Positions 24,676 through 32,871 of a stretch of DNA of 63,849 bases are shown here, in pieces (positions within the stretch are counted from its first letter, which is position 1; each line of letters opens with the position of its first letter). The DNA is from Promicromonospora sp. MEB111. GTDB lineage: Bacteria > Actinomycetota > Actinomycetes > Actinomycetales > Cellulomonadaceae. The DNA is taken from NCBI RefSeq assembly GCF_030209445.1, contig NZ_JARVSD010000020.1, positions 1-63,849 of the forward strand. Direction: 5' to 3'. A program made the position numbers and the translations under genes. Under the pieces are notes generated by a model. It ran no database searches and was not told where the DNA came from. It saw only the letters and a list, made by a program, of their open reading frames with translations.

Positions 24676-25736
24676 CGGCTCCTCTTCTCGGTCGTGGCGA
24701 GCAGCCACAGCAGGTAGGGGGCGCCCACGAGCCCCGTGACGATCCCGACGGGGGCGGCGACGCCGAGCAGCCCGTGCTGCGCGATCACGTCGGCGGCCAG
24801 GGTCAGGGCGGCGCCGGTCGCGGCCGAAGCGACGAGGGCGGCCCCGCCGTCGTTCACCAGGCGGCGCGCGATGGCGGGTGCGACCAGGGCGACGAACGCG
24901 ATGGGGCCGGCGGCGCTGGTCGCGAGCGCGACGAGCGCGACGGCCAGCAGCAGGGCACCGACCCGGGCGGCGTCCACGTGCACCCCCAGGGCGCGCGCGT
25001 TGTCGTCGCCGAGGGCGAGCGGCCCCTGCGTCCGCGAGACGACGGCGGCCGCGGCGCACAGCACGAGCGTCCCGGCGGCGACGAGCGTGAGCTGTTCGCC
25101 GCGGACGTCGGACACCGAGCCGACGGTCCAGATCAGGACCGCCGCAGCCTCGTGCTCCTGCGACCGGGCCATGGCCCAGGCGATCAGCGAGGAGCCCAGG
25201 TAGGCGAACCCGACGCCGACCAGCACGAACCGGATCGAGTGCAGCCCCTTGCGCCACGCCAGCAGCCAGATCGCGAGCGCGACGACGCCCGCGCCGGCGA
25301 ACGCCAGGCCGGACAGCGCCATGCCGCTCAGCCCCAGGACGAGCACACCGATCACGGCCCCGAGGCTGGCGCCGGTGGAGATGCCCAGGATGTCGGGGGA
25401 GGCGAGCGGGTTGCGCAGGGTCGACTGGAAGAGGGCGCCGGCCAGGCCGAACGCCACACCGACCACGACGGCCGCCTCGATGCGGGGCAGACGGAGCTTC
25501 TGGACGACGAAGACGTCGCCCTTGTCGCCGAGGCCGAACACGCCGGAGATCGCCTGGCCCGGCGTGAGGCCGGCCGCGCCCATCAGGAGCGCCGCGGTCC
25601 CGGCGACGAGCACCACGAGCACCATCCCGGACACGACGAGCGCCTGCCGGCGGCGGCGGAGGGTGCGCAGGTCGGCGACGGTGGTGACCGTGGTGTCGGT
25701 GACCCGCGTGGGGGTGGCGGGAGCGGGTGCGGACAT
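24672..25736 (-). CDS. Siderophore ABC transporter permease 2 (FecCD family)
   Basis: A 354-residue FecCD permease with about ten membrane helices. Typical blocks are RLPRIEAAVVVGVAFGLAGA, FQSTLRNPLASPDILGISTG and ALGDDNARALGVHV, the coupling region facing the ATPase. The N-terminal 30 residues are a cytosolic Thr-rich tail. The start shares one base with the stop of the first permease, and its stop overlaps the ATPase start, so the three are translationally coupled. Confidence 0.93.
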   Translation of the reverse strand: MSAPAPATPTRVTDTTVTTVADLRTLRRRRQALVVSGMVLVVLVAGTAALLMGAAGLTPGQAISGVFGLGDKGDVFVVQKLRLPRIEAAVVVGVAFGLAGALFQSTLRNPLASPDILGISTGASLGAVIGVLVLGLSGMALSGLAFAGAGVVALAIWLLAWRKGLHSIRFVLVGVGFAYLGSSLIAWAMARSQEHEAAAVLIWTVGSVSDVRGEQLTLVAAGTLVLCAAAAVVSRTQGPLALGDDNARALGVHVDAARVGALLLAVALVALATSAAGPIAFVALVAPAIARRLVNDGGAALVASAATGAALTLAADVIAQHGLLGVAAPVGIVTGLVGAPYLLWLLATTEKRSR

Positions 25737-26782
25737 CAGGCCCCCACCACGTTCCTGCTGCGCGCGACGGCGACGAGCACCGGAGCGCCGAGGAGCGCCG
25801 CGACCACACCGGCCTCGAGCTCGGAGCGGGGCAGGATCAGCCGGCCGAGGACGTCCGCGGTCAGCAGCATCACCGGGCCCAGGAGGGCGCCGACCGCCAT
25901 GACCCAGCGGTAGTCCGTGCCGACGAGGCGCCGGGCCGCGTGCGGCACCACGAGCCCGACGAGCGCGATGGGCCCGGCGAGCGACGTCGCGGTGCCCGCG
26001 AGCAGCACGATCGCGACGGCCGCGAGGGCGCGCGTGGTGCCGACCCGCTGGCCGAGCGCCGTGGCGACGTCGTCCCCGAGGGCCAGCATGTTGAGCCGGT
26101 GCGCGAGCGCGGCCGCGAGCACGAGGCCGACCACGATGAACGGCCACAGCGCCGTGACGGTGTCGAGGCCCCGGCCCGTCAGGGAGCCGACCGACCAGAA
26201 CCGGTACAGGTTGAACGCCTGCTGGTCGCGCAGCAGCACCAGGGTGATCAGCGGTGTGATCAGCGCGGTCACCGCGGCCCCGACCAGCGCCAGCCGCACC
26301 GGCTGGCCGCGTCCCACCGAGAAGACGATCGCTGCCGCGACGGCGGCCCCCAGGAACGCGAACCAGACGTAACCGAGGGGCGAGGTGATGCCCAGCAGCC
26401 AGACCGCGCACACGACCGCCAGCGACGCTCCCGAGTTCAGCCCCAGCAGGCCGGGGTCGGCGATCGGGTTGCGGGTGACGCCCTGGATCAGCGTGCCCGC
26501 CGTGCCGAGCGCGACGCCCGCCGCCAGGCCCACGATGGTGCGGGGCAGGCGCTGCTCCAGCACCACGTCGTGGTCCATGAGCCCAGCGACGGGTGCGGTC
26601 AGCGCTCGCCAGACCTCGGCCGGGTTGATGTCGCGGACGCCGAGCGCGAGGCTCGCCAGGACGACGAGCAGCAGGGCGGCAAGCGCCGTGAGCAACGCGA
26701 ACGTCCGACGTCGGGCACGCTGGGCTACGGCTTCCGCACCCTCACGGCGTCCCGCGGGCGCAGCCGCAGGTGAGGTAAGCAT
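25736..26782 (-). CDS. Siderophore ABC transporter permease 1 (FecCD family)
   Basis: A 348-residue FecCD permease, partner of the next gene in a heterodimeric channel. RLPRTIVGLAAGVALGTAG, IQGVTRNPIADPGLLGLNSG and ALGDDVATALGQRVG are family blocks. The ATG at 26782 lies inside an iron box and has no ribosome-binding site. No better in-frame start occurs downstream before the first membrane helix. A leaderless start overlapped by its own operator is the simplest reading. Confidence 0.92.
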   Translation of the reverse strand: MLTSPAAAPAGRREGAEAVAQRARRRTFALLTALAALLLVVLASLALGVRDINPAEVWRALTAPVAGLMDHDVVLEQRLPRTIVGLAAGVALGTAGTLIQGVTRNPIADPGLLGLNSGASLAVVCAVWLLGITSPLGYVWFAFLGAAVAAAIVFSVGRGQPVRLALVGAAVTALITPLITLVLLRDQQAFNLYRFWSVGSLTGRGLDTVTALWPFIVVGLVLAAALAHRLNMLALGDDVATALGQRVGTTRALAAVAIVLLAGTATSLAGPIALVGLVVPHAARRLVGTDYRWVMAVGALLGPVMLLTADVLGRLILPRSELEAGVVAALLGAPVLVAVARSRNVVGA

Positions 26783-26789
26783 TGCCTAA
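26771..26789. promoter_or_regulatory. DtxR/IdeR-like iron box overlapping the permease start codon
   Basis: The 19-bp site starting TGAGGTAAGCATTGCC matches 16 of 19 positions of the DtxR/IdeR consensus. It covers the ATG of the first siderophore permease (26780-26782 on the minus strand). Binding here would block initiation of a leaderless transcript. Confidence 0.7.
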
Positions 26790-26819
26790 GCATTCCACAC
26801 GGTCCGGCATGGTCGGTAC

Positions 26820-26857
26820 GTGCGCCCGGTCACCGGAGCTCGGACGACCGGGCGCAC
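26820..26857. terminator. Hairpin after the excalibur-domain gene
   Basis: Perfect 11-bp arms (26820-26830, GTGCGCCCGGT; 26847-26857) with a 16-nt loop lie 15 nt beyond the stop of the minus-strand gene ending at 26873. A terminator is likely, although there is no clear T-run. Confidence 0.55.
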
Positions 26858-26872
26858 CCGCCGGGCAGGAGA

Positions 26873-27416
26873 TCAGGAGTACGAGTCGCAGCCCCAGCCG
26901 TCGTTGTCGGCGTCGAGCGCGTGGTAGTCCTTGGTGCCGACCCAGACCGTCTTGCCGATGTCCTTGCAGTCGAGGTCGGGGTTGGTCGGCGAGACGGGGC
27001 ACTGCCACCGTCCGGCCGAGTACACGCAGACGGCGTCCGCGGCGGAGTCGGCCCGGAAGGAGCCCGCCTTGCCCGCGTACCTCACCGTCCACTTGCCCGA
27101 GCGCGACGCCGTGGCCTTGTAGGTGTAGGCGCCGGTGCGCGTGGTCCGGACGAGGCCGATCTTGCGCGGCTCGTCCGGCCCGGACGGGTCGAAGGTCACG
27201 GTCAGGACCTTCGTCGTGGGCAGGGCGCGCCACTGACCGTCCTTCTTGTACTTGAGCGTCCCCTTGAGCGTGACCGTCTTGTTCTTCGCGACCGGCTCGG
27301 GCTTCGCGTCGAGCGTCACGTTCGTGGAGTAGACGGTCGCTGCCTGCGCGGGGGCCCGACGCCGTGAGAGCGAGCGCGAGCACGCTCACCAGGGCGACGA
27401 TGGTGCGGCGGATCAT
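26873..27416 (-). pseudogene. Secreted excalibur-domain protein, frameshifted in a G/C homopolymer
   Basis: An intact signal peptide (MIRRTIVALVSVLALALTAS) is encoded from the ATG at 27416. The mature protein (from AQAATVYSTNVTLDAKPE to the stop at 26873) is in another frame. Removing one C from the five-base run at 27350-27354 joins them, giving about 180 residues. The mature part has a beta-rich domain (VTLKGTLKYKKDGQW, a bacterial Ig-like fold is possible) and a C-terminal excalibur-like motif, DLDCKDIG then LDADNDGWGCDSYS, which in other proteins binds calcium. The gene may be truly broken or the run may be a sequencing error. Confidence 0.75.
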
Positions 27417-27566
27417 GAGGCCAACCTCTTCGATGACTCGGGGCGCCCCGGACGGGGCACGCTACGAGTTCTCAAGCCCGCTCACCGCACGGTATGACCT
27501 GATTCGAGCCGACCTCACCCGGGTGAACCGACGCCGGGACGATCTCCCCGCGCCGTGCGGGCACCT

Positions 27567-27657
27567 CCGGGGAAGACCTCTGCCAGCCAGGTACGTAACG
27601 CAGAGCTAGCACTGCTACATCTCCGTTACCCACCTGGCTGACAGAGGTCTTCCCCGG
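27567..27657. repeat. Long imperfect inverted repeat (arms about 37-39 bp)
   Basis: The left arm (27567-27605, starting CCGGGGAAGACCTCTG) pairs with 27621-27657 with a few mismatches and one bulge around a 15-nt loop. It lies between divergent genes, so it is not a gene-end terminator. It could be a remnant of a mobile palindrome or a large operator. Confidence 0.75.
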
Positions 27658-27679
27658 CGGTGCACGGCGACGAGCCGGC

Positions 27680-27735
27680 CGGACAGGGCGCGCCGGACAG
27701 GGCACGCCGGACGAGGCACGCCGGACGCGGCACGA
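27680..27735. repeat. Four 14-bp tandem repeats
   Basis: Units CGGACAGGGCGCGC, CGGACAGGGCACGC, CGGACGAGGCACGC and CGGACGCGGCACGA follow without gaps. The array ends 87 nt before the XRE gene. Tandem sites for a DNA-binding protein or a slippage-prone minisatellite are both possible. Confidence 0.8.
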
Positions 27736-27822
27736 GCGGACCGACGCCTGCGGGATCGAGGTTGTCCACAGGCGCGTCGACCCCGCCCGGCTCGCGGGCC
27801 CGATCGCTGACACGATCGTGGG

Positions 27823-28545
27823 ATGGATCTCGCCGCACTGATCAAGGAGGCCCGCCAGGAGGCCCGGCTCACGCAGGAGGAGCTCGGGCGCCGGGTCGGC
27901 CGGTCCCGGGCATCGATCTCCCAGCTCGAGGCAGGCGTGCGGACACCCAGCTTCGGGTCGCTGCGGGAGATCCTCGCCGCGCTGGGCAAGCAGGTCCGGC
28001 TGGAGCTGGAGCCCCTCGACGAGGACATCCGCCGCCAGATCGTCGAGCACCGGCACGATCCGGACCTGGCCGATCGCGTCTTCTTCGCGGTCGAGCAGAT
28101 CGAGGACCTGGTGGGCCTGGACCTCCGGATCGAAGGGCTCGCGGCGGCAGCGCTGCTCGGTGCGCCCGTCGACGCCGGCGACCCTCAGGTCGCCGTCGCG
28201 AACACGGAGCGCACGACCGACTGGCTCGCCGACAAGCTCCGACACGACCGGATCCGCTTTCGGCCGGCGGGCTGGGTGGGGACCGCCTGGCCCCGCACGC
28301 CGCAGGAGGTGTACGACCTGATCGAGGTCGAGTGTCCCGACGGCTGGATCATGGTGCACGGCTTCTTCCACGAGACACCGATTCGGTTCGCGCCGGCCGA
28401 GGACGTCGCGCGGCACGTCCTGATCGACAACGGCGAGCACGGGCCGTTGCGGGTGCAGCCGCTGCACGAGATCGACACCACGGACCGTGACGCGGCGCGC
28501 GTCCTGCGCCTGCTGCGGGAGCAGGCGCAGGACGCGCGTGGTTAG
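27823..28545 (+). CDS. XRE-type HTH regulator fused to an unknown C-terminal domain
   Basis: A 240-residue protein. Residues 1-60 are a Cro/C1-type HTH (TQEELGRRVGRSRASISQLE, then GVRTPSFGSLREILAALG). Residues 75-240 are an alpha/beta domain that may be a degenerate nucleotidyltransferase-like fold (LRIEGLAAAALLGAPV; ECPDGWIMVHGFFHETPIRF), but I cannot assign it. A promoter-like CACGAT 6 nt before the ATG suggests a leaderless mRNA. The upstream tandem repeats could be its own operators. Such HTH fusions occur in antitoxin-like stand-alone regulators. No toxin gene lies next to it. Confidence 0.75.
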   Translation: MDLAALIKEARQEARLTQEELGRRVGRSRASISQLEAGVRTPSFGSLREILAALGKQVRLELEPLDEDIRRQIVEHRHDPDLADRVFFAVEQIEDLVGLDLRIEGLAAAALLGAPVDAGDPQVAVANTERTTDWLADKLRHDRIRFRPAGWVGTAWPRTPQEVYDLIEVECPDGWIMVHGFFHETPIRFAPAEDVARHVLIDNGEHGPLRVQPLHEIDTTDRDAARVLRLLREQAQDARG

Positions 28546-28552
28546 CCGGGCT

Positions 28553-28577
28553 CAGGCCCCGAGGCGTCAGGGGCCTG
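28553..28577. terminator. Short hairpin between convergent XRE and glyS genes
   Basis: CAGGCCCC (28553-28560) pairs with GGGGCCTG (28570-28577) over a 9-nt loop within the 36-nt gap between two convergent stop codons. It is a plausible bidirectional terminator. Confidence 0.5.
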
Positions 28578-28581
28578 GGCG

Positions 28582-29988
28582 TCAGGCGCCGACGAGGTGG
28601 CCCGCCAGGTAGCTGACGACCTTGTCCAGGGCGACGCGCTCCTGCTGCATGGTGTCACGGTGCCGGATGGTGACGGCCTGGTCGTCGAGGGTGTCGAAGT
28701 CGACGGTGATGCAGAACGGCGTGCCGATCTCGTCCTGCCGGCGGTAGCGCTTGCCGATCGCCTGGGTCACGTCGTAGTCGACGTTCCAGTACTTGCGCAG
28801 CTCCGCGGCCAGCTTCTCGGACGCCGGGAGCAGGTCCGCCGTCTTGGACAGCGGCAGCACCGCGGCCTTGATCGGGGCCAGGCGCGGGTCCAGGCGCAGG
28901 ACCGTGCGCTTGTCGACGCCGCCCTTGGTGTTCGGCGCCTCGTCCTCGGCGTACGCCTCGACGAGGAAGGCCATGAGCGACCGGGTCAGGCCGGCGGCGG
29001 GCTCGATGACGTACGGGAAGTACTTCTCGTTGGTCACCGGGTCGCGGTACGCCAGGTCCTTGCCCGAGCTCTCCGTGTGGGTCTTCAGGTCGAAGTCCGT
29101 GCGGTTCGCGATGCCCTCGAGCTCACCCCACTCGCTGCCCTGGAAGCCGAAGCGGTACTCGATGTCCACGGTGCGGGTCGAGTAGTGCGACAGCTTGTCC
29201 TTGGGGTGCTCGTAGTGGCGCAGGTTGTCGGCCGAGATGCCGAGGTCCGTGTACCAGTCGGTGCGGTAGTCGATCCAGTACTGGTGCCACTCCTCGTCCT
29301 CGCCCGGCTTGACGAAGAACTCCATCTCCATCTGCTCGAACTCGCGCGTGCGGAAGATGAAGTTGCCCGGCGTGATCTCGTTGCGGAACGACTTGCCGAT
29401 CTGGCCGATGCCGAACGGCGGCTTCTTGCGGGCCGCGGCGGCGACGTTGGCGAAGTTCACGAAGATGCCCTGCGCGGTCTCGGGGCGCAGGTAGTGCAGC
29501 CCGGACTCGTCCTCGACGGGGCCGAGGTACGTCTTCAGCATCATGTTGAAGTCGCGGGGCTCGGTCCACTGGCCGCGGGTGCCGCAGTTGGAGCAGACGA
29601 TCTCGGCGAGGCCGCCCTCGGGGGCGCGGCCCTTCTTCTCCTCGAACTCCTCGATCATCTGGTCCTCACGGAACCGCTTGTGACACGAGAGGCACTCGGT
29701 GAGCGGGTCGGTGAACACGCCGACGTGGCCGGAGGCCACCCACACCTGGCGCGGCAGGATGACCGACGAGTCGAGGCCGACGATGTCGTCCCGGCTCGTG
29801 ACCATCGCGCGCCACCACTGCTTCTTGATGTTCTCCTTGAGCTCCACGCCGAGGGGTCCGTAGTCCCACGCAGAGCGCGTACCGCCGTAGATCTCGCCCG
29901 ACGGGAAGACGAAACCTCGTCGCTTCGCGAGCGAGACGACGGCGTCGAGCTTGGCGGTCTGCGCAGAGCGCACTGACTTGTCGGACAC
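28582..29988 (-). CDS. glyS: Glycyl-tRNA synthetase (dimeric alpha2 type)
   Basis: A 468-residue class II synthetase charging tRNA-Gly. Class II motifs are visible: [20 protein letters not shown] at the N-terminus, motif 2 in [15 protein letters not shown] with [16 protein letters not shown], and motif 3 in [19 protein letters not shown] zinc-type insertion has CLSCHKRF and CSNCGTRG. The C-terminal anticodon-binding domain starts near residue 355. The GTG start has GGAGAG about 7 nt upstream. This is the single-chain form usual in actinobacteria. Confidence 0.97.
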   Translation of the reverse strand: MSDKSVRSAQTAKLDAVVSLAKRRGFVFPSGEIYGGTRSAWDYGPLGVELKENIKKQWWRAMVTSRDDIVGLDSSVILPRQVWVASGHVGVFTDPLTECLSCHKRFREDQMIEEFEEKKGRAPEGGLAEIVCSNCGTRGQWTEPRDFNMMLKTYLGPVEDESGLHYLRPETAQGIFVNFANVAAAARKKPPFGIGQIGKSFRNEITPGNFIFRTREFEQMEMEFFVKPGEDEEWHQYWIDYRTDWYTDLGISADNLRHYEHPKDKLSHYSTRTVDIEYRFGFQGSEWGELEGIANRTDFDLKTHTESSGKDLAYRDPVTNEKYFPYVIEPAAGLTRSLMAFLVEAYAEDEAPNTKGGVDKRTVLRLDPRLAPIKAAVLPLSKTADLLPASEKLAAELRKYWNVDYDVTQAIGKRYRRQDEIGTPFCITVDFDTLDDQAVTIRHRDTMQQERVALDKVVSYLAGHLVGA

Positions 29989-30097
29989 GAGGGATCTCTC
30001 CAGGGGAACAGGTGGAAGTAACGTCCGCCCAGCCTACCGTCCGGGCCGGTCGGGGCCCGCGCGAAAAAGCGCGTGACCGACCTCTCGATCCCGATCT

Positions 30098-30135
30098 TTG
30101 ACAATCGTTCTCAACAAGCGTGAGAATCGTTCTCA
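30098..30135 (+). promoter_or_regulatory. znu promoter with two Zur boxes on -35 and -10
   Basis: A consensus -35 TTGACA (30098-30103) is followed after 18 nt by GAGAAT (30122-30127). TGACAATCGTTCTCA (30099-30113) and the perfect palindrome TGAGAATCGTTCTCA (30121-30135) cover the two elements and resemble actinobacterial Zur boxes. The ATG at 30135 starts 7 nt after the -10, so the mRNA is probably leaderless and zinc-repressed. Confidence 0.8.
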
Positions 30136-31103
30136 TGACTTCGACTCGCGCCACCGGCGCCGCCCTGACCAGCCTCGTCCTCGCCGGTGCGGCGACCCTC
30201 GCGGGTTGCTCCACCCAGGCGGCGGGCGGTGCGGGCGGGGCGTCCGACGGCGTCGTCGTGCTCGCGTCCTTCTACCCGCTCCAGTATGTGGCGCAGCAGA
30301 TCGGCGGGGACCTGGTCACGGTCGACAACCTCACGCCGCCGGCCGCCGAGCCGCACGACCTGGAGCTGTCGCCGGCGCAGGTCCGCGAGATCGGCACCGC
30401 CGACCTGGTGGTCTACCTCTCCGGCTTCCAGGCCGCCGTCGACGAGGGCGTCGAGTCCCGCGCGCCGGAGCACGTGGTCGACGCCGCGGACGCCACCGGG
30501 CTCGTCGAGCACGCGGAGGAGACCGAGGAGGAGCACGCGGAGCACGCCGAGGAGGGCGACGGGCACGACCACGGCTCGACCGACCCGCACTTCTGGCTGG
30601 ACCCGAGCCGGCTGGCCGCCGTCGGGCAGGCCGTCGCCGACGAGCTGTCCGCCGTGGACCCGGAGCACGCCGACGAGTACGCCGCCGGCGCGCTCCGGCT
30701 GGGCGAGCAGCTCGACGGGCTGGACCAGGAGATGGCGGACGGCCTCGCCGCCTGTCAGGGCGCGACGCTGGTGACGAGCCACGCGGCGTTCGGCTACCTC
30801 GCCGACCGGTACGCGCTGGAGCAGGTGGGCATCTCCGAGCTCGACCCCGAGGCGGAGCCGTCCCCGGCGCGCCTGCGCGAGATCGGCGCCGTGGTCAGGG
30901 AGAACGGCGTCAAGACGCTGTACTCGGAGACGCTGGTGAGCCCCAAGGTCACCGAGACCCTGGCCGCCGACCTGGGCGTGGACACGGCCGTGCTGGACCC
31001 GCTGGAGGGTCTGTCGGAGGAGGCCTCGGCCGCGGGTGACGACTACGTCTCCGTGATGCGGGCCAACCTCGCCGCGCTCGAGGAGGGACTGGTCTGCGCA
31101 TGA
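30135..31103 (+). CDS. znuA: Zinc ABC transporter substrate-binding lipoprotein
   Basis: A 322-residue cluster A-I metal-binding protein. It has a signal peptide with lipobox ATLAGCST, metal-site histidines in AAEPHDLELSP and VTSHAAFGYLADRY, and a His/Glu-rich loop (residues about 125-155, with HAEHAEEGDGHDHG) typical of zinc rather than manganese binders, followed by DPHFWLDPSR. I prefer the ATG at 30135 over the in-frame GTG at 30120, because the -10 overlaps the latter and the shorter form has a normal signal peptide. It overlaps znuC by 4 nt. Confidence 0.94.
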   Translation: MTSTRATGAALTSLVLAGAATLAGCSTQAAGGAGGASDGVVVLASFYPLQYVAQQIGGDLVTVDNLTPPAAEPHDLELSPAQVREIGTADLVVYLSGFQAAVDEGVESRAPEHVVDAADATGLVEHAEETEEEHAEHAEEGDGHDHGSTDPHFWLDPSRLAAVGQAVADELSAVDPEHADEYAAGALRLGEQLDGLDQEMADGLAACQGATLVTSHAAFGYLADRYALEQVGISELDPEAEPSPARLREIGAVVRENGVKTLYSETLVSPKVTETLAADLGVDTAVLDPLEGLSEEASAAGDDYVSVMRANLAALEEGLVCA

Positions 31104-31939
31104 CGAACACCGGACGGGTGGAGACTGAGCAGGTGACCGAGACCAGCGAACCCGTGATCGAGGCGCGCGGCCTGCACTTCCGTGCGGGCGCGAGCCACAT
31201 CCTGCGCGGCATCGACCTGACGGTCGAGCCCGGCGAGGTCGTCGCGCTGCTCGGCGCGAACGGATCCGGCAAGTCCACGCTGGTCAAGTCGCTGGTGGGC
31301 ATCAACGTGCCGTCCGAGGGCACCGTGCGGCTGCTCGGCGAGCCCCTCGGCGCCGGCGGGCGGGGCGGGACGGTCGACTGGGGCCGCGTCGGCTACGTGC
31401 CGCAGCGCGCCGGGGCGGGCGGCGGCATCCCGTCGACGGCCCAGGAGGTCGTCGCCTCGGGCCTGCTGCACGGGCGCCGCCTGAGCCTGCCGCGCGGCTG
31501 GCGCGACCGCGTCGCGGCGGCCCTCGAGCAGGTGGGCCTCGCCGACCGCGTGCACGACCCGGTGCACCTCCTGTCGGGCGGCCAGCAGCAGCGCATCCTC
31601 ATCGCGCGCGCCCTGGTCCGCGAGCCGGACCTGCTCGTGCTGGACGAGCCCGTCGCGGGCGTGGACGTCGCCAGCCAGGAGGCGTTCGCCACCACGATGC
31701 GGCGGCTGGTCGACGGCGGCCTCACGGTGCTCGTGGTGCTGCACGAGCTGGGCGAGCTCGAACCGCTCGTCACGCGCGCCGTCGTGCTCAAGCACGGCAA
31801 GGTCGTGCACGACGGCGCCCCGCCGCAGGCCCGGCACGACCACGACCGTGCGGGGCACCGCCACCAGCACCCGCACGCCGACGACAACTCCCTCGACCCC
31901 GCCGAGTCCAGGGCCTTCGACCTGGAGGTGCGCCCGTGA
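31100..31939 (+). CDS. znuC: Zinc ABC transporter ATP-binding protein
   Basis: A 279-residue ATPase with Walker A LLGANGSGKSTLV, signature LLSGGQQQRILIARALV and Walker B LLVLDEPVAGVD. The C-terminal tail carries a His-rich segment (RHDHDRAGHRHQHPHADDN), which may sense or buffer zinc at the cytosolic face. Overlaps with znuA (ATGA) and znuB (GTGA) show a coupled operon. Together with the Zur boxes upstream this is a complete high-affinity zinc importer. Confidence 0.93.
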   Translation: MTNTGRVETEQVTETSEPVIEARGLHFRAGASHILRGIDLTVEPGEVVALLGANGSGKSTLVKSLVGINVPSEGTVRLLGEPLGAGGRGGTVDWGRVGYVPQRAGAGGGIPSTAQEVVASGLLHGRRLSLPRGWRDRVAAALEQVGLADRVHDPVHLLSGGQQQRILIARALVREPDLLVLDEPVAGVDVASQEAFATTMRRLVDGGLTVLVVLHELGELEPLVTRAVVLKHGKVVHDGAPPQARHDHDRAGHRHQHPHADDNSLDPAESRAFDLEVRP

Positions 31940-32871
31940 TCACGCTCATGCTCACGGACCCGTTCATGCAGCGGGCCCTCCTGGCCGCGCTCCTGGTCGG
32001 CGTCACGGCGCCCGTCGTGGGCACCTACCTGGTGCAGCGCAAGCTCTCCCTGCTCGGCGACGGCATCGGGCACGTCGCCCTGACCGGCGTCGCTCTGGGC
32101 TGGCTCGTCGGCGCGGGCATGGGCCTCACGCCGAACGACGCCCTCGCGATCCCCGGCGCCGTGGTCGCCGCGGTGGTCGGCTCGGTGCTCATCGAGGTGG
32201 TCCGCCGCCGCGGCCGCACGTCGGGCGACCTCGCGCTCGCCATCATGTTCTACGGCGGCATCGCGGGCGGCGTGCTGCTCATCGGCATCGCCGGCGGCTC
32301 CTCCGGGAACCTCATGACCTACCTGTTCGGCTCGATCTCCACGGTGTCCGACGCCGACCTCTGGCTCACCGTCGTGCTCTCCGCCGTGGTCCTCGCGATC
32401 GGCGTGGGCCTGCGGCACGCGCTCTTCTCGGTGAGCCACGACGAGGAGTTCGCGATCGCCTCCGGCCTGCCGGTCTGGGCGCTGAACGTCGTGGTGGCCG
32501 TCGTGTCGGCCCTCACCGTGACGGTGGCCATGCGCGTGGTCGGGCTGCTGCTGGTCAGCGCGCTCATGATCGTGCCCGTCGCCATCGCGCAGCAGGTCAC
32601 GCACGCCTTCGGGCGCACCATGCTCACCGCGTGCGTGGTCGGCGTGGTCGTCTGCCTGACGGGCCTGAGCATCACCTACTGGTACAACGTCTCACCCGGC
32701 GCCACTATCGTGGTGCTGGCCATCGCCGTGTACGCGGTGGTCTCCCTGCTGGCGCCGCTCCTGAGCCGACGGCGCCCCGCGCACGACCCGCATCCCGACC
32801 TGCCCGACGACGTCGACCTGCCCGCGGCCGCCACCGAACGTGCGGCCGCCGCCGCGAAGGAGTGCCGCTGA
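31936..32871 (+). CDS. znuB: Zinc ABC transporter permease
   Basis: A 311-residue ABC-3 family permease with about eight or nine membrane helices. YLVQRKLSLLGDGIGHVALTG near the N-terminus and LLLVSALMIVPVAIAQQV are family blocks. The C-terminal tail of about 40 residues is Asp/Pro/Ala-rich and cytosolic. A GTG start overlaps the znuC stop, and its stop shares a base with the zur ATG. Confidence 0.93.
   Translation: MITLMLTDPFMQRALLAALLVGVTAPVVGTYLVQRKLSLLGDGIGHVALTGVALGWLVGAGMGLTPNDALAIPGAVVAAVVGSVLIEVVRRRGRTSGDLALAIMFYGGIAGGVLLIGIAGGSSGNLMTYLFGSISTVSDADLWLTVVLSAVVLAIGVGLRHALFSVSHDEEFAIASGLPVWALNVVVAVVSALTVTVAMRVVGLLLVSALMIVPVAIAQQVTHAFGRTMLTACVVGVVVCLTGLSITYWYNVSPGATIVVLAIAVYAVVSLLAPLLSRRRPAHDPHPDLPDDVDLPAAATERAAAAAKECR

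Larger units (their letters stand above)
27417..27822. other. Repeat-rich divergent spacer between the excalibur gene and the XRE gene
   Basis: This 406-nt region has no credible gene. It holds a GAAGAGG ribosome-binding site for the minus-strand gene, a long imperfect inverted repeat (27567-27657), a four-copy 14-bp tandem repeat (27680-27735) and the XRE promoter with CACGAT (27811-27816) 6 nt before its ATG. Confidence 0.7.

Noticed and set aside
27567-27657. Imperfect inverted repeat as a transcription terminator
   Set aside because: It lies between divergent genes, upstream of both, so no transcript from either flanking gene would end there.
27680-27735. Tandem 14-bp repeats as a CRISPR array
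   Set aside because: Units are directly adjacent with no spacers and no cas gene is present.
30120-30134. GTG at 30120 as start of znuA
   Set aside because: It lies between -35 and -10 of the promoter and would add residues encoded by the Zur box before the signal peptide.
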